Counted from the first letter of the stretch, positions 7,647 through 14,645 are shown. The stretch is DNA of 19,911 bases from CAYOYK01 sp964408185 (GCA_964408185.1 CAYOYK010000045.1:1-19911); one strand, 5' to 3'. Program-made: numbers and translations. Notes: generated from the sequence alone by a model not told the origin.

Positions 7647-8504
7647 ATGAGAAGGGTCGCAAGCCTGCTGCTGGGCCTTGCTTTGATATTCTTGGTCGTT
7701 ACGGTTGCCTGCGCGGAGGAATCGGCGGGAACCGCTGCCGATCAGGCCCTTTGGGACGGCCCGTCCGACTGGGAATATCACGCGGATGGGCTGGACATCC
7801 AAATCAAGCGATTTTCTGAAAACGACATTACCTATTATGTAGCTGATATTCGCTGCGGCGAGGCCGGCAGACTGACCAGCGGCGTGTATCGTTCGGATGT
7901 GGGCGACGGCAGAATCTACGGCAAAACAAGCGTCATGGCCGAGGCGACCGGCGCCGTGCTGGCGATCAACGGCGATTACTATCGGGCGCACAAGTCCGGC
8001 ATTGTCATCCGCAAGGGGAAGAAGCTGAGAGCCAGCTACACTAGCATGCACACGCTGGCGCTTTACCCGGACGGCCGCTTTGAGGTCTGCCACGCCCTGC
8101 GCTCTGCGGCCACCAATGAAAAGCTGGAGGAATGGCTTGCGGCAGGGGTAACGGACAGCTGGTGCTTCGGCCCGATTCTGGTGGAGGACGGTCAAGCCGC
8201 ATCCTTTGATGGCTTTCACATGCTCAGCGTCAGCGAGTCCCAGCGCGAGCCAAGAACCGCCATCGCCCAGTTTGATGATCCGCTGCACTATTTGGTCATT
8301 GTCGTAGATGGGCGCAAAAAGGGCTGGAGCATCGGGATGACGCTCCCTGAGCTGCAACGGCTGTTTCTGAGCTATGGCGTGAAAACCGCCTTTAACTTGG
8401 ATGGCGGCGGCTCCACAACGCTTTACTTCGACGGCGAGGTCATTAACGTGCCCTCCAGCAAGGGCGAGGAACGCGTGATTTCGGATATTTTGCTGTTCAA
8501 ATAG
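7647..8504 (+). CDS. Secreted phosphodiester glycosidase family protein (NAGPA domain)
   Basis: This 285-residue protein belongs to the family named for N-acetylglucosamine-1-phosphodiester alpha-N-acetylglucosaminidase, whose bacterial members are extracytoplasmic and act on, or are proposed to act on, sugar phosphodiesters of the cell surface. Residues 1-23 form a signal peptide ending near ACA. Family blocks are visible: AINGDYY at 106-112, CFGPILVEDG at 173-182, REPRTAIAQ at 200-208 and NLDGGGSTTLYFDGE at 250-264, the last being the characteristic glycine-rich active-site loop. The ribosome binding site AAGGCGGG (7633-7640) is 6 bases from the ATG. The gene stands alone between the rpmH promoter region and the T-box locus. 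Exact substrate not known; teichoic-type polymers or exopolysaccharide linkages are candidates only. Confidence 0.9.
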   Translation: MRRVASLLLGLALIFLVVTVACAEESAGTAADQALWDGPSDWEYHADGLDIQIKRFSENDITYYVADIRCGEAGRLTSGVYRSDVGDGRIYGKTSVMAEATGAVLAINGDYYRAHKSGIVIRKGKKLRASYTSMHTLALYPDGRFEVCHALRSAATNEKLEEWLAAGVTDSWCFGPILVEDGQAASFDGFHMLSVSESQREPRTAIAQFDDPLHYLVIVVDGRKKGWSIGMTLPELQRLFLSYGVKTAFNLDGGGSTTLYFDGEVINVPSSKGEERVISDILLFK

Positions 8505-8520
8505 GCAAAGCAGAAAATGT

Positions 8521-8575
8521 ACAACGAGCGCGAACCCTACGGATATCCCCTTTCGGCTGTGCGCTCCCGCGTTGT
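8521..8575. repeat. Imperfect inverted repeat after the glycosidase gene
   Basis: ACAACG (8521-8526) and AGCGC (8527-8531) can pair with CGTTGT (8570-8575) and GCGCT (8561-8565), with a 4-base bulge. There is no U tract after it on the plus strand, so it is at best a weak terminator for the glycosidase transcript. The remaining bases from 8505 to 8602 show nothing else. Confidence 0.35.
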
Positions 8576-8602
8576 CTGGATGTCCGCGCAAAAAAGAAAA
8601 GC

Positions 8603-8631
8603 TTGACAAACCCTTGGGCCTTGGCTACAAT
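8603..8631 (+). promoter_or_regulatory. Consensus sigma-A promoter for the T-box/acyl-CoA ligase transcript
   Basis: A perfect TTGACA (8603-8608) and TACAAT (8626-8631, 5 of 6) are spaced by 17 bases. The transcript should begin near 8638, just before T-box Stem I. A strong constitutive promoter is typical where a T-box supplies the control by premature termination. Confidence 0.9.
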
Positions 8632-8646
8632 CAACCTAATTTCAAA

Positions 8647-8872
8647 CGCGATGACTGGGTCTCGCGCGGGAAAGCCTGCCAGAGAAGCGCCGGAGGGTGC
8701 AAGGCGCTCAGGCCGAACCGCGTACCTCGCCCACGAGCGGTCGGCGCGAACCAAGTAGCGTCGAACGGCAGGCTCGTGATCGCCTTACGAGTGGGAGCGT
8801 AAGCTCCAACCGAAGTGGTACCGCGGAAGCATCAGCCTTCGTCTTCGATTTGTGGAGGACGAAGGCTTTTTT
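8647..8872 (+). ncRNA. T-box riboswitch leader with terminator (probable leucine specifier CUC)
   Basis: The T-box core AAGTGGTACCGCGG is at 8813-8826; its UGGU bulge (8816-8819) would pair with an uncharged tRNA end ACCA. Stem I can be drawn in full. The base is 8647-8649/8737-8739 with a GA-type kink (GATGAC, 8650-8655, and CGA, 8734-8736). Helix TGGG/CCCA is 8656-8659/8730-8733. Next come a specifier loop, helix CGCGG/CCGCG (8665-8669/8718-8722), helix GCCTG/CAGGC (8674-8678/8709-8713), an AGAGA bulge, and a distal hairpin 8686-8691/8703-8708. The triplet one purine before the lower helix is CUC (8726-8728), a leucine codon. Stem III is GGAGC-GTAA-GCTCC (8794-8807). The terminator pairs 8834-8846 with 8855-8867, then a T run to 8872. 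The antiterminator would pair 8811-8815 with 8837-8841, which excludes the terminator. The specifier call is tentative; the T-box identity is firm. Confidence 0.95.
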
Positions 8873-8895
8873 CTATGATTGAAGGAGGAATCTGC

Positions 8896-10575
8896 ATGCA
8901 GCCTGTAACGACGCTTCACCCCTATACCCTGCCGGGCTTGCTCCGCCGCAACGCGGAAATGTACCCCGACAACGATTGCTTGGTCGCTCCGGAGCACGAC
9001 CTGTGCCTGAGCTGGCGCGAGTTTGACCGCAAAACAAACCAGATCGCGCGCGGCATGGCGGCAATGGGCATTGGCAAGGGCGACCATGTGGGCATTTGGG
9101 CGACAAACGTGCCGGAATGGGTGTATGTGATGTTTGCGTCCGCAAAGCTGGGCGCTGTGCTGGTGACCATCAACACCAATTACAAGCAGTTTGAGCTCAA
9201 CTATCTGCTCACCCAAAGCGACACCAAGATGCTGGTGATGATTCCCGGCGTGAAGGAGAACGACTACATCGCCCATATCACCGGGCTGATGCCCTCGCTG
9301 CTGACGGACGAGCCTGATCAGATCAGCAGCAAGACGCTCCCCTACCTCAAGCGCGTGGTGCTCATCGGGGATAGCGACCATCGGCCCAAGGGCATGAGCC
9401 GCTTTGACGAGATCTATGCCCGTGCCGAGGAAGTGCCGGACCAAACGGTGGAGGATTCCATCGCCGGGCTTGACACGCACGAGGTCATCAACATGCAGTA
9501 CACCAGCGGAACGACGGGCTTCCCCAAGGGCGTGATGCTGACGCACCACAATATCACCAACAACGGACAGTTTATGGGCGACTGCATGAAGTTTACGCCG
9601 GAGGATCGGCTGCTGATCGTTGTGCCGCTGTTCCATTGCTTTGGCTGCGTGCTGGGCATGATGAGCTGTCTCACCCACGCCACCACCTTTGTGCTGATGG
9701 AGCGCTACCATCCCCTGCGCGAGATGCAGATCCTCCAAAACGCGCGCTGCACCGCCGTGCACGGCGTGCCGACCATGTTTATCGGCATGCTGGAGCATCC
9801 TGAGTTTGACAAGTTTGATTTTTCTCGCCTGCGCACGGGCATTATGGCGGGCAGTCCCTGCCCCATCAAGACCATGCGGGACGTGACCGAGAAGATGCAC
9901 CTGACCGAGCTGGTGATTACCTACGGCCAGACCGAGTGCTCCCCCGGCATGACCATGAGCCGCACCGACGACTCGCTGGAGCTGCGCTGCACCACGGTGG
10001 GCAAGCTGCTGCCCTGCTGCGAGGGCAAGATCATCGACATTGAGACGGGCGAGGAGGCTCCGCGCGGCACGCCGGGCGAGATCATCACGCGCGGCTACCA
10101 CGTTATGAAGGGCTACTACAAAATGCCGGAGGCGACCCGGCAGGCCGTGGATGAAAACGGCTGGCTGCACACGGGTGACATCGGCACCATGGACGAGGAG
10201 GGCAACTTCCGCATCACTGGCCGCTTGAAGGACATGATTATCCGCGGCGGCGAGAACATCTATCCCCGCGAGCTGGAGGAGTTCCTGTACACGCACGAGG
10301 CAGTGCGCGACGTGCAGGTGGTCGGCGTGCCGGACGCGAAGTACGGCGAGGAGGTTTGCGCGTGCGTCGTGCTCAAGGAGGGCTGCGAGGTTACGCCGGA
10401 GGAGCTGATCGAGTTTGTGCGCAAGGGCCTATCCAAGTTCAAAGCGCCGCGCTACGTGCTGATGATGGACTCCTTCCCCATGACGGCCAGCGGCAAAATA
10501 CAAAAGTTTAAGCTGCGCGAGCTGGGCGTGGAAAAGCTGGGCTTGCAGCATGCGGCGGAAATAGAAACGGCATAA
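8896..10575 (+). CDS. AMP-forming acyl-CoA synthetase (fatty or carboxylic acid--CoA ligase)
   Basis: This 559-residue member of the ANL superfamily would activate a carboxylic acid with ATP to an acyl-AMP and then form the CoA thioester. All core motifs are intact: phosphate loop YTSGTTGFPKG at 202-212, YGQTECSP at 343-350, TGD at 427-429, the hinge GRLKD at 442-446 followed by RGGENIYPRELEE, and SGKIQK at 532-537 with the catalytic Lys534. The layout resembles AcsF/YngI-type short-, medium- or branched-chain ligases more than the longer eukaryotic-type long-chain enzymes, but substrate cannot be read from sequence. The ATG at 8896 is chosen because GAAGGAGG (8881-8888) lies 7 bases upstream and just after the T-box terminator. 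It appears to be monocistronic, and its expression should rise when the cognate tRNA is uncharged. Confidence 0.93.
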   Translation: MQPVTTLHPYTLPGLLRRNAEMYPDNDCLVAPEHDLCLSWREFDRKTNQIARGMAAMGIGKGDHVGIWATNVPEWVYVMFASAKLGAVLVTINTNYKQFELNYLLTQSDTKMLVMIPGVKENDYIAHITGLMPSLLTDEPDQISSKTLPYLKRVVLIGDSDHRPKGMSRFDEIYARAEEVPDQTVEDSIAGLDTHEVINMQYTSGTTGFPKGVMLTHHNITNNGQFMGDCMKFTPEDRLLIVVPLFHCFGCVLGMMSCLTHATTFVLMERYHPLREMQILQNARCTAVHGVPTMFIGMLEHPEFDKFDFSRLRTGIMAGSPCPIKTMRDVTEKMHLTELVITYGQTECSPGMTMSRTDDSLELRCTTVGKLLPCCEGKIIDIETGEEAPRGTPGEIITRGYHVMKGYYKMPEATRQAVDENGWLHTGDIGTMDEEGNFRITGRLKDMIIRGGENIYPRELEEFLYTHEAVRDVQVVGVPDAKYGEEVCACVVLKEGCEVTPEELIEFVRKGLSKFKAPRYVLMMDSFPMTASGKIQKFKLRELGVEKLGLQHAAEIETA

Positions 10576-10581
10576 GCAAAG

Positions 10582-10609
10582 CGGCGTTCGGGCGGAGGCC
10601 CGGACGCCG
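10582..10609 (+). terminator. Hairpin terminator after the acyl-CoA ligase gene
   Basis: A 12-position stem (10582-10593 with 10598-10609, one G-U wobble) with loop GGAG lies 6 bases after the stop codon. The following bases, TGATTATGTTT, are only weakly U-rich, so termination efficiency is uncertain. Confidence 0.6.
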
Positions 10610-10694
10610 TGATTATGTTTACCAAGTGAAGGCGGTTGCACGGCGCAGCGCGGAAGCGGAGCAATATGCATCAAATCGACTTGCGCCCTTCTAT

Positions 10695-10760
10695 TTATGC
10701 AATAGCTCCCCAAAGAAGCCAATCACAAAAAAACACGATAATAGCAAGAATCCATAGCAT
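10695..10760 (-). CDS. Possible 21-residue hydrophobic microprotein
   Basis: A 22-codon frame including the stop reads MLWILAIIVFF, then CDWLLWGAIA, so it is almost entirely a membrane-spanning segment with four tryptophan or cysteine residues near its middle and end. AAAAAGGAG (10771-10779) gives a good ribosome binding site 10 bases from the ATG. An inverted repeat, GCATAA (10757-10762) and TTATGC (10766-10771), would fold the start codon into a small hairpin. The frame is AT-rich compared with its neighbours. It lies 90 bases after the UPF0210 stop on the same strand and could be read through from that operon. It is not recognised from any family, and may be chance. No other gene is seen in 10576-10850. 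Confidence 0.35.
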   Translation of the reverse strand: MLWILAIIVFFCDWLLWGAIA

Positions 10761-10850
10761 AAGATTTATGCTCCTTTTTGTGTGTGATCGTATGCATTGA
10801 CAGCTCGGCAGATGCAAGTATCCTCCCAAACGAGATTTCGGTATCCCGCT

Positions 10851-12197
10851 CTAGTTGCGCAGGCTGTGCATCGGCGCGGGAATGCGTCCGCCGCGCGCGA
10901 TAAACTCCGCGTTGCCAAAGGCGTTGACGGGCATGATCGGCGCATAGCCAAACAGGCCGCCAAAGTTGACCGTATCCCCCGCCTGCTTGCCGGGCGCTGG
11001 AATCAGCCGCACAGCGGTGGTCTTGTTGTTGACCATGCCAATGGCCGCCTCGTCCGCGATAATACCGGAGATCGCCTCCGCGCTGGTATCGCCCGGAATG
11101 GCGATCATATCCAGCCCCACGGAGCATACGCAGGTCATGGCCTCCAGCTTTTCAAGCCTCAGGCACCCGGCCTGCGCGGCCTCGATCATGCCGATATCCT
11201 CGCTGACGGGGATAAACGCGCCGCTCAGACCACCCACATGGCCGCTGGCCATCACGCCGCCCTTCTTGACCGCGTCGTTAAGCAGCGCGAGCGCCGCCGT
11301 GGTACCCGGCGCGCCCGCCATCTCCAGCCCCATTTCGGTAAGAATGTGCGCTACGCTGTCGCCGCGCTCCGGCGTGGGCGCAAGCGACAAGTCCACAATG
11401 CCAAACTCAACGCCCAAACGCTTGGCAGCCTCCTGCGCCACAAGCTGGCCAACGCGCGTAATCTTAAACGCGGTGCGCTTGATGGTCTCGGCCACCACGT
11501 CGAAGGACTCGCCGCGCACCTCCTCCAGCGCGCGCTTGACGACGCCGGGGCCGCTGACGCCCACGTTGACGGCGCACTCCGGCTCTCCCGCGCCGTGGAA
11601 GGCTCCCGCCATGAAGGGGTTATCCTCCACCGCGTTGGCAAAGACGACCAGCTTTGCGCAGCCAAAGCCGTCGGTATCCGCCGTGCGCTGCGATATCTCC
11701 TTGATGATCCGGCCCATGCGCGCCACCGCATCCATGTTGATGCCGCTGCGCGTGCTCGCCACGTTGACGCTGCCGCAGATCCGCGCTGTCCGCGAGAAAA
11801 CCTCCGGCATGGATTCCAGCAGTGTATTCTCGGCCGCGGTCGCGCCCTTGTGCATCAGCGCGGAATATCCGCCGATAAAGTTTACGCCGATCTCTTCCGC
11901 CGCGCGATCCATCGCCTGCGCAATCAGCAGCGGGTTGCTCCGCGAGATCATGCTGATGGGCGTAACCGATACGCGCTTGTTCACGATGGGAATCCCCAGC
12001 TCGTTTTCCAGCGCGCAGCCCACCTCCACCAGCCGGCCCGCGCAGCGCGTGATCTTGCGGTACACCAGTTCGGCGGTGTCCGCGTCGTTTCCGGCATTGC
12101 AGTCCAGCAGGCTGACGCCCATGGTGATGGTGCGAATGTCAAAATGCTGCTCATGAATCATTTGCATCGTTTGCAGAATATCGTTTGTCTCGATCAT
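10851..12197 (-). CDS. UPF0210 (DUF711) family protein
   Basis: This 448-residue protein belongs to the UPF0210/PFL family, which is widespread in Firmicutes and archaea and has no established reaction. Typical segments are the start MIETNDILQTMQMIHEQHFDIRTITMGVSL (positions 1-30), the glycine-rich GAFHGAGEPECAVNVGVSGP, and the C-terminal NVNFG-like stretch DTVNFGGLFGYAPIMPVN. Length is normal for the family (about 450). Its start lies 11 bases after the stop of the ACT-domain gene, with GGGGGCGG as ribosome binding site inside that gap. This pairing with UPF0237 is the standard arrangement and suggests that the two proteins act together, perhaps with ligand sensing by the ACT partner. No signal peptide or membrane segment is evident. 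Confidence 0.93.
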   Translation of the reverse strand: MIETNDILQTMQMIHEQHFDIRTITMGVSLLDCNAGNDADTAELVYRKITRCAGRLVEVGCALENELGIPIVNKRVSVTPISMISRSNPLLIAQAMDRAAEEIGVNFIGGYSALMHKGATAAENTLLESMPEVFSRTARICGSVNVASTRSGINMDAVARMGRIIKEISQRTADTDGFGCAKLVVFANAVEDNPFMAGAFHGAGEPECAVNVGVSGPGVVKRALEEVRGESFDVVAETIKRTAFKITRVGQLVAQEAAKRLGVEFGIVDLSLAPTPERGDSVAHILTEMGLEMAGAPGTTAALALLNDAVKKGGVMASGHVGGLSGAFIPVSEDIGMIEAAQAGCLRLEKLEAMTCVCSVGLDMIAIPGDTSAEAISGIIADEAAIGMVNNKTTAVRLIPAPGKQAGDTVNFGGLFGYAPIMPVNAFGNAEFIARGGRIPAPMHSLRN

Positions 12198-12208
12198 GGA
12201 GCCGCCCC

Positions 12209-12481
12209 CTATACGCGGTGCATCGCGTCGAAAATGTCCGTGCGCTGCACTTGAATGGATACGCCCTGCTTCTCGCCCAGCGCGGTCAGGCGCGCGGAAA
12301 TATCCGCCAGCGAAAGGTCGGCAGCCTCCATATCGACGATCATCAGCATGGTAAAGTATCCGCCCAGAATAGTCTGCGTAATATCAAGAATGTTGATCTC
12401 CATTTGGTACAGCTCCGTGCTGACCCCGGCAATGATGCCGGGCTTATCCAGCCCCGTTACGGAAACCAGTGCTTTTTGCAT
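12209..12481 (-). CDS. ACT domain protein, UPF0237 family
   Basis: This 90-residue protein is a single ACT domain, the small fold that binds amino acids or related ligands in regulatory proteins. The start (MQKALVSVTGLDKPGIIAGV) carries the typical GxDxPGI motif of the ligand-binding turn, followed by NILDITQTILGGYFTMLMIVD, matching UPF0237 proteins. The start codon has AAGGAGGGG upstream. It is the first gene of a two-gene operon with UPF0210 and has its own promoter. The ligand is unknown. It is too short to carry a catalytic domain, so a regulatory role toward UPF0210 is the best inference. Confidence 0.93.
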   Translation of the reverse strand: MQKALVSVTGLDKPGIIAGVSTELYQMEINILDITQTILGGYFTMLMIVDMEAADLSLADISARLTALGEKQGVSIQVQRTDIFDAMHRV

Positions 12482-12497
12482 TGCGCTCCCCTCCTTG

Positions 12498-12533
12498 CGG
12501 ATTTACCATACCGCAAATCCGGAGGTTCGTCAA
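12498..12533 (-). promoter_or_regulatory. Promoter of UPF0237-UPF0210 operon with overlapping inverted repeat
   Basis: On the minus strand, TTGACG (12528-12533) and TATGGT (12505-12510) are spaced by 17 bases. An inverted repeat, CGGATTT (12498-12504) and AAATCCG (12515-12521), is centred on the -10 element and could be an operator. The start codon at 12481 is close, so the leader would be very short. Confidence 0.7.
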
Positions 12534-12541
12534 CGGCTCGG

Positions 12542-12569
12542 TTGCATTTTTGGCTCTTTGGTGTATGAT
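12542..12569 (+). promoter_or_regulatory. Possible promoter of the pyridoxal kinase-like gene
   Basis: TATGAT (12564-12569) is a good -10 element (5 of 6). TTGCAT (12542-12547), 16 bases upstream, is a weak -35. It lies back to back with the UPF0237 promoter, so the two operons diverge from a 110-base region. Confidence 0.45.
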
Positions 12570-12592
12570 ATTTCTGTTTTGGAGGTGGCCGC

Positions 12593-13444
12593 ATGCAAAA
12601 GCTTGCTCTGGCAATCCACGATATTTCCTGCGTTGGGCGCTGCTCGCTCACGGTCGCGCTGCCGGTGCTATCGGCGGCTGGCGTCAACACGAGCGTGATC
12701 CCGACCGCGCTGCTATCCACGCACACGGGTGAGTTTACAGGCTACACCCATCTGGATTTGAGCGACCAGCTCCTGCCCATCGCCCGCCACATCGCCACGC
12801 TTGAACTCCCGTGGGACGCTCTGTACAGCGGGTACTTGGCCTCCCCGGAGCAGGCCGCTATGGTGGAGGAGATCATCGCGCTGCTGCATACGCCGCAAAC
12901 GCATGTGTTTGTCGATCCTGCCTTTGCCGATAACGGCAAGCTCTATTCGCTGATGGACGCCGCCATGCCGCAGGCCATGCTTCGCCTTTGCAGGCGCGCG
13001 CAGACCATCACGCCCAACCTGACCGAGGCCTGCCTGATGCTTGGCAAGCCCTGCGTTCCGCCCGCCAGCACGGCGATCAGCGAGCTGGCACGAGAGCTGG
13101 CCGGCGAAGGGCCGCGCAATATCATAATCACGGACGTATCCTACGATCAGGCGCACACAGGCGTTTTTGTGTACGATGCCAGCGCGGACGAGGAGCGCTA
13201 TTTTCGGAGGCCTCGCTACCCCGGCGTATTCCATGGCACCGGCGACGTGCTGGCCAGCTTTCTGCTGGGCGCTTTGCTAAATGGCAAGCCATTGTTCGAG
13301 GCGGTTCAGCTCGCGCTGGATTGCACGCAGAGAAGCATCGCGTACACGATGGCGGAGCAGCAGCCCCTGCGCTACGGCGTGCAATTTGAGCGCGTGCTGC
13401 CAGAGTATTGGGACGCGCTGCGGTGCCCGGATGAAGGCGAGTAA
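12593..13444 (+). CDS. Pyridoxal/pyridoxamine kinase-like protein (ribokinase superfamily)
   Basis: This 283-residue protein resembles the PdxK/PdxY and ThiD branch of the ribokinase superfamily, which phosphorylates vitamin B6 vitamers or hydroxymethylpyrimidine at the 5'-hydroxyl with ATP. Visible signatures are ALAIHDISCVGRCSL at the N terminus, LLSTHTGEFTGYTH at 40-53, VDPAFADNGKLY at 107-118, TPNLTEA at 140-146, and the anion-hole loop HGTGD at 214-218 with the likely catalytic Asp218. The region and length are those of PdxY-like pyridoxamine kinases. GGAGGTGG (12581-12588) precedes the ATG. It appears to be a single-gene transcript. The substrate within the B6 group is inferred, not shown. 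Confidence 0.88.
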   Translation: MQKLALAIHDISCVGRCSLTVALPVLSAAGVNTSVIPTALLSTHTGEFTGYTHLDLSDQLLPIARHIATLELPWDALYSGYLASPEQAAMVEEIIALLHTPQTHVFVDPAFADNGKLYSLMDAAMPQAMLRLCRRAQTITPNLTEACLMLGKPCVPPASTAISELARELAGEGPRNIIITDVSYDQAHTGVFVYDASADEERYFRRPRYPGVFHGTGDVLASFLLGALLNGKPLFEAVQLALDCTQRSIAYTMAEQQPLRYGVQFERVLPEYWDALRCPDEGE

Positions 13445-13471
13445 TCCGCATGCCCAAAGCGGAATGCGATG

Positions 13472-13507
13472 TGCATAAATATACAATTCAAAGTTGCACA
13501 AATATAC
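13472..13507 (+). repeat. Two 13-base direct repeats, 23 bases apart
   Basis: TGCATAAATATAC (13472-13484) and TGCACAAATATAC (13495-13507) differ at one base and have a period of 23. They lie in an AT-rich spot of the convergent gap between the kinase and the PHP gene. No function is assigned. Confidence 0.5.
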
Positions 13508-13522
13508 GCCCACATTGAATAC

Positions 13523-13550
13523 GCGCTTGGCATGTAACCGCCAAGCGCTT
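13523..13550 (+). terminator. Hairpin in the convergent gap, probable terminator
   Basis: A perfect 9-bp stem, GCGCTTGGC (13523-13531) with GCCAAGCGC (13540-13548), has an 8-base loop and is followed by TTGCTTGATG. The U tract is poor, so it may act only weakly, for the kinase transcript or for both directions. Confidence 0.5.
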
Positions 13551-13584
13551 GCTTGATGATTTGATGGATTGGAAATGCGCTGTC

Positions 13585-14286
13585 TCAAGCCTGCTCGCGC
13601 AAATACGCCAGCAGCGCCTCCGCGCTGAGGTCTCGCAGCGGCAGACTGAACTCGCGTTCGTGGATATCGCACAGCTGGTGCGCGTCCGAGGAACGCAGCA
13701 CTCTGCGCCCTTTGGTTGCGGCGGAAGGGCACACCGGCAACGGGGCCACCTCCACCACGGGGAACTGCGGCAGCGGCGGCATCAAACCCAGCACGCCCAG
13801 CATGCCGTATGCCGTGCGGTTGATATGCGCCGGTACGGCATAGCCGCCAAAGCGATCGACCAACGCGCACACCTCGTCGATGGAGAGGTCGGTCGCGTTG
13901 ATGAGCAGCTTGTCCAGCGTGCCGCCCGGCTCATCGCCCTCGTTCATGATCAGCTGGTTGCCAAAAAGCCTCGTATCGTTGGCAATATCGGGCAAGTGCG
14001 CGTAGATCTGCTCGCCTGCCTCCTGCGCCGCGTCCAGCGTAGGAAAATAGCCGAGGATATGCACTTCCTCCTTGGCGGTAATCTCAATGCCCGGCACGAC
14101 GCACACGCCAAACGTTTGCCCGGCCAGCATCGCGTCCGCAAGGTTCCGGGCGGCATTGTGGTCGGTAAGCGCAAGCATCTGCAAGCCTTTTACGCTGGCC
14201 ATGCCCACCAAGTTCCACGGCGTCATATCGTCCTGCGCGCAGGGCGACAGGCAGCTGTGAATATGCAAATCGACCCAAACGTCCAT
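13585..14286 (-). CDS. PHP-domain metal-dependent phosphoesterase
   Basis: This 233-residue protein has the polymerase-and-histidinol-phosphatase (PHP) fold, which hydrolyses phosphoesters using a cluster of two or three metal ions. The metal ligands are all visible: His8 and His10 in DLHIHSCLSP, Asp42 and His43 in LTDHN, Glu68 in GIEIT, His76, His154 in VPAHIN, and Asp201 and His203 in SSDAH. The substrate is unknown; related stand-alone PHP proteins act on nucleotides or small phosphoesters. It follows the second DRTGG-like gene with a 1-base gap and is the last gene of the hydrogenase-like cluster, so it may be the output or turnover enzyme of that signalling group. The start ATG (14284-14286) has only a weak AAGG upstream, consistent with translational coupling. 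Confidence 0.9.
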   Translation of the reverse strand: MDVWVDLHIHSCLSPCAQDDMTPWNLVGMASVKGLQMLALTDHNAARNLADAMLAGQTFGVCVVPGIEITAKEEVHILGYFPTLDAAQEAGEQIYAHLPDIANDTRLFGNQLIMNEGDEPGGTLDKLLINATDLSIDEVCALVDRFGGYAVPAHINRTAYGMLGVLGLMPPLPQFPVVEVAPLPVCPSAATKGRRVLRSSDAHQLCDIHEREFSLPLRDLSAEALLAYLREQA

Positions 14287-14287
14287 G

Positions 14288-14635
14288 CTACGCCTTGGGG
14301 GGCAGCACGCCCGCCTTTGCCATCAGGCCGCAGACCTCGTAGGCGGTTTTATTTGTGGAAAGCACCGGCAGCCCCTCCTTGTTTGCGCGCTCCAAGGAGG
14401 CTTCCTCCGCATCCACGCTCTCGGTGAGGATAACGCAGGCCATGTTCATCAGCACAGCCACCGCGATCACATTCACGTGCGTTTGCACCGTCGCCCACGC
14501 CATGCCCTCCTGCCCATGGGCCAGCACCCAGCTGAGCAAATCGCAGCTATACCCGCATTCGATATCCGCATCCAGCGCGGACGCGTCCGTGATCAGCTTT
14601 GCGTCCAGCAAAGAGAGTAAGTCCCGTACCTGCAT
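14288..14635 (-). CDS. DRTGG-like domain protein (second copy)
   Basis: This 115-residue cytoplasmic protein is related over its whole length to the DRTGG-like protein at 16430-16795. Shared blocks are LDAKL near residue 10, CDLLSWVLA, the hydrophobic NVIAVAVLMNMACVILTES, GLPVLSTNKTAYEVCGLM, and a C-terminal AGV. DRTGG-type domains occur next to phosphotransacetylase, CBS-domain and [FeFe]-hydrogenase-like genes and are thought to bind a ligand, which is not established. The ribosome binding site AGGAG (14643-14647) overlaps the stop codon of the hydrogenase-like gene, so translation is probably coupled. The family call rests on context and on similarity to its neighbour; the name-giving motif itself is not obvious here. 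Confidence 0.75.
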   Translation of the reverse strand: MQVRDLLSLLDAKLITDASALDADIECGYSCDLLSWVLAHGQEGMAWATVQTHVNVIAVAVLMNMACVILTESVDAEEASLERANKEGLPVLSTNKTAYEVCGLMAKAGVLPPKA

Positions 14636-14645
14636 ATTTATGCTC

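Noticed and set aside
8718..8725. Other specifier readings of the T-box (CGC, UAC, ACC)
   Set aside because: CGC is part of a 5-bp helix with 8665-8669, and UAC/ACC sit one to three bases too far from the lower helix compared with glyQS. Kept as alternatives, not excluded.
8785..10296. 503-codon minus-strand frame antisense to the acyl-CoA ligase
   Set aside because: Sequence is His/Val/Ala-rich with no family features, typical of the shadow of a GC-rich gene. The plus strand carries every ANL motif.
10797..12254. 485-codon plus-strand frame antisense to UPF0210
   Set aside because: Arg/His-rich composition without domains; it crosses the gap and both real minus-strand genes.
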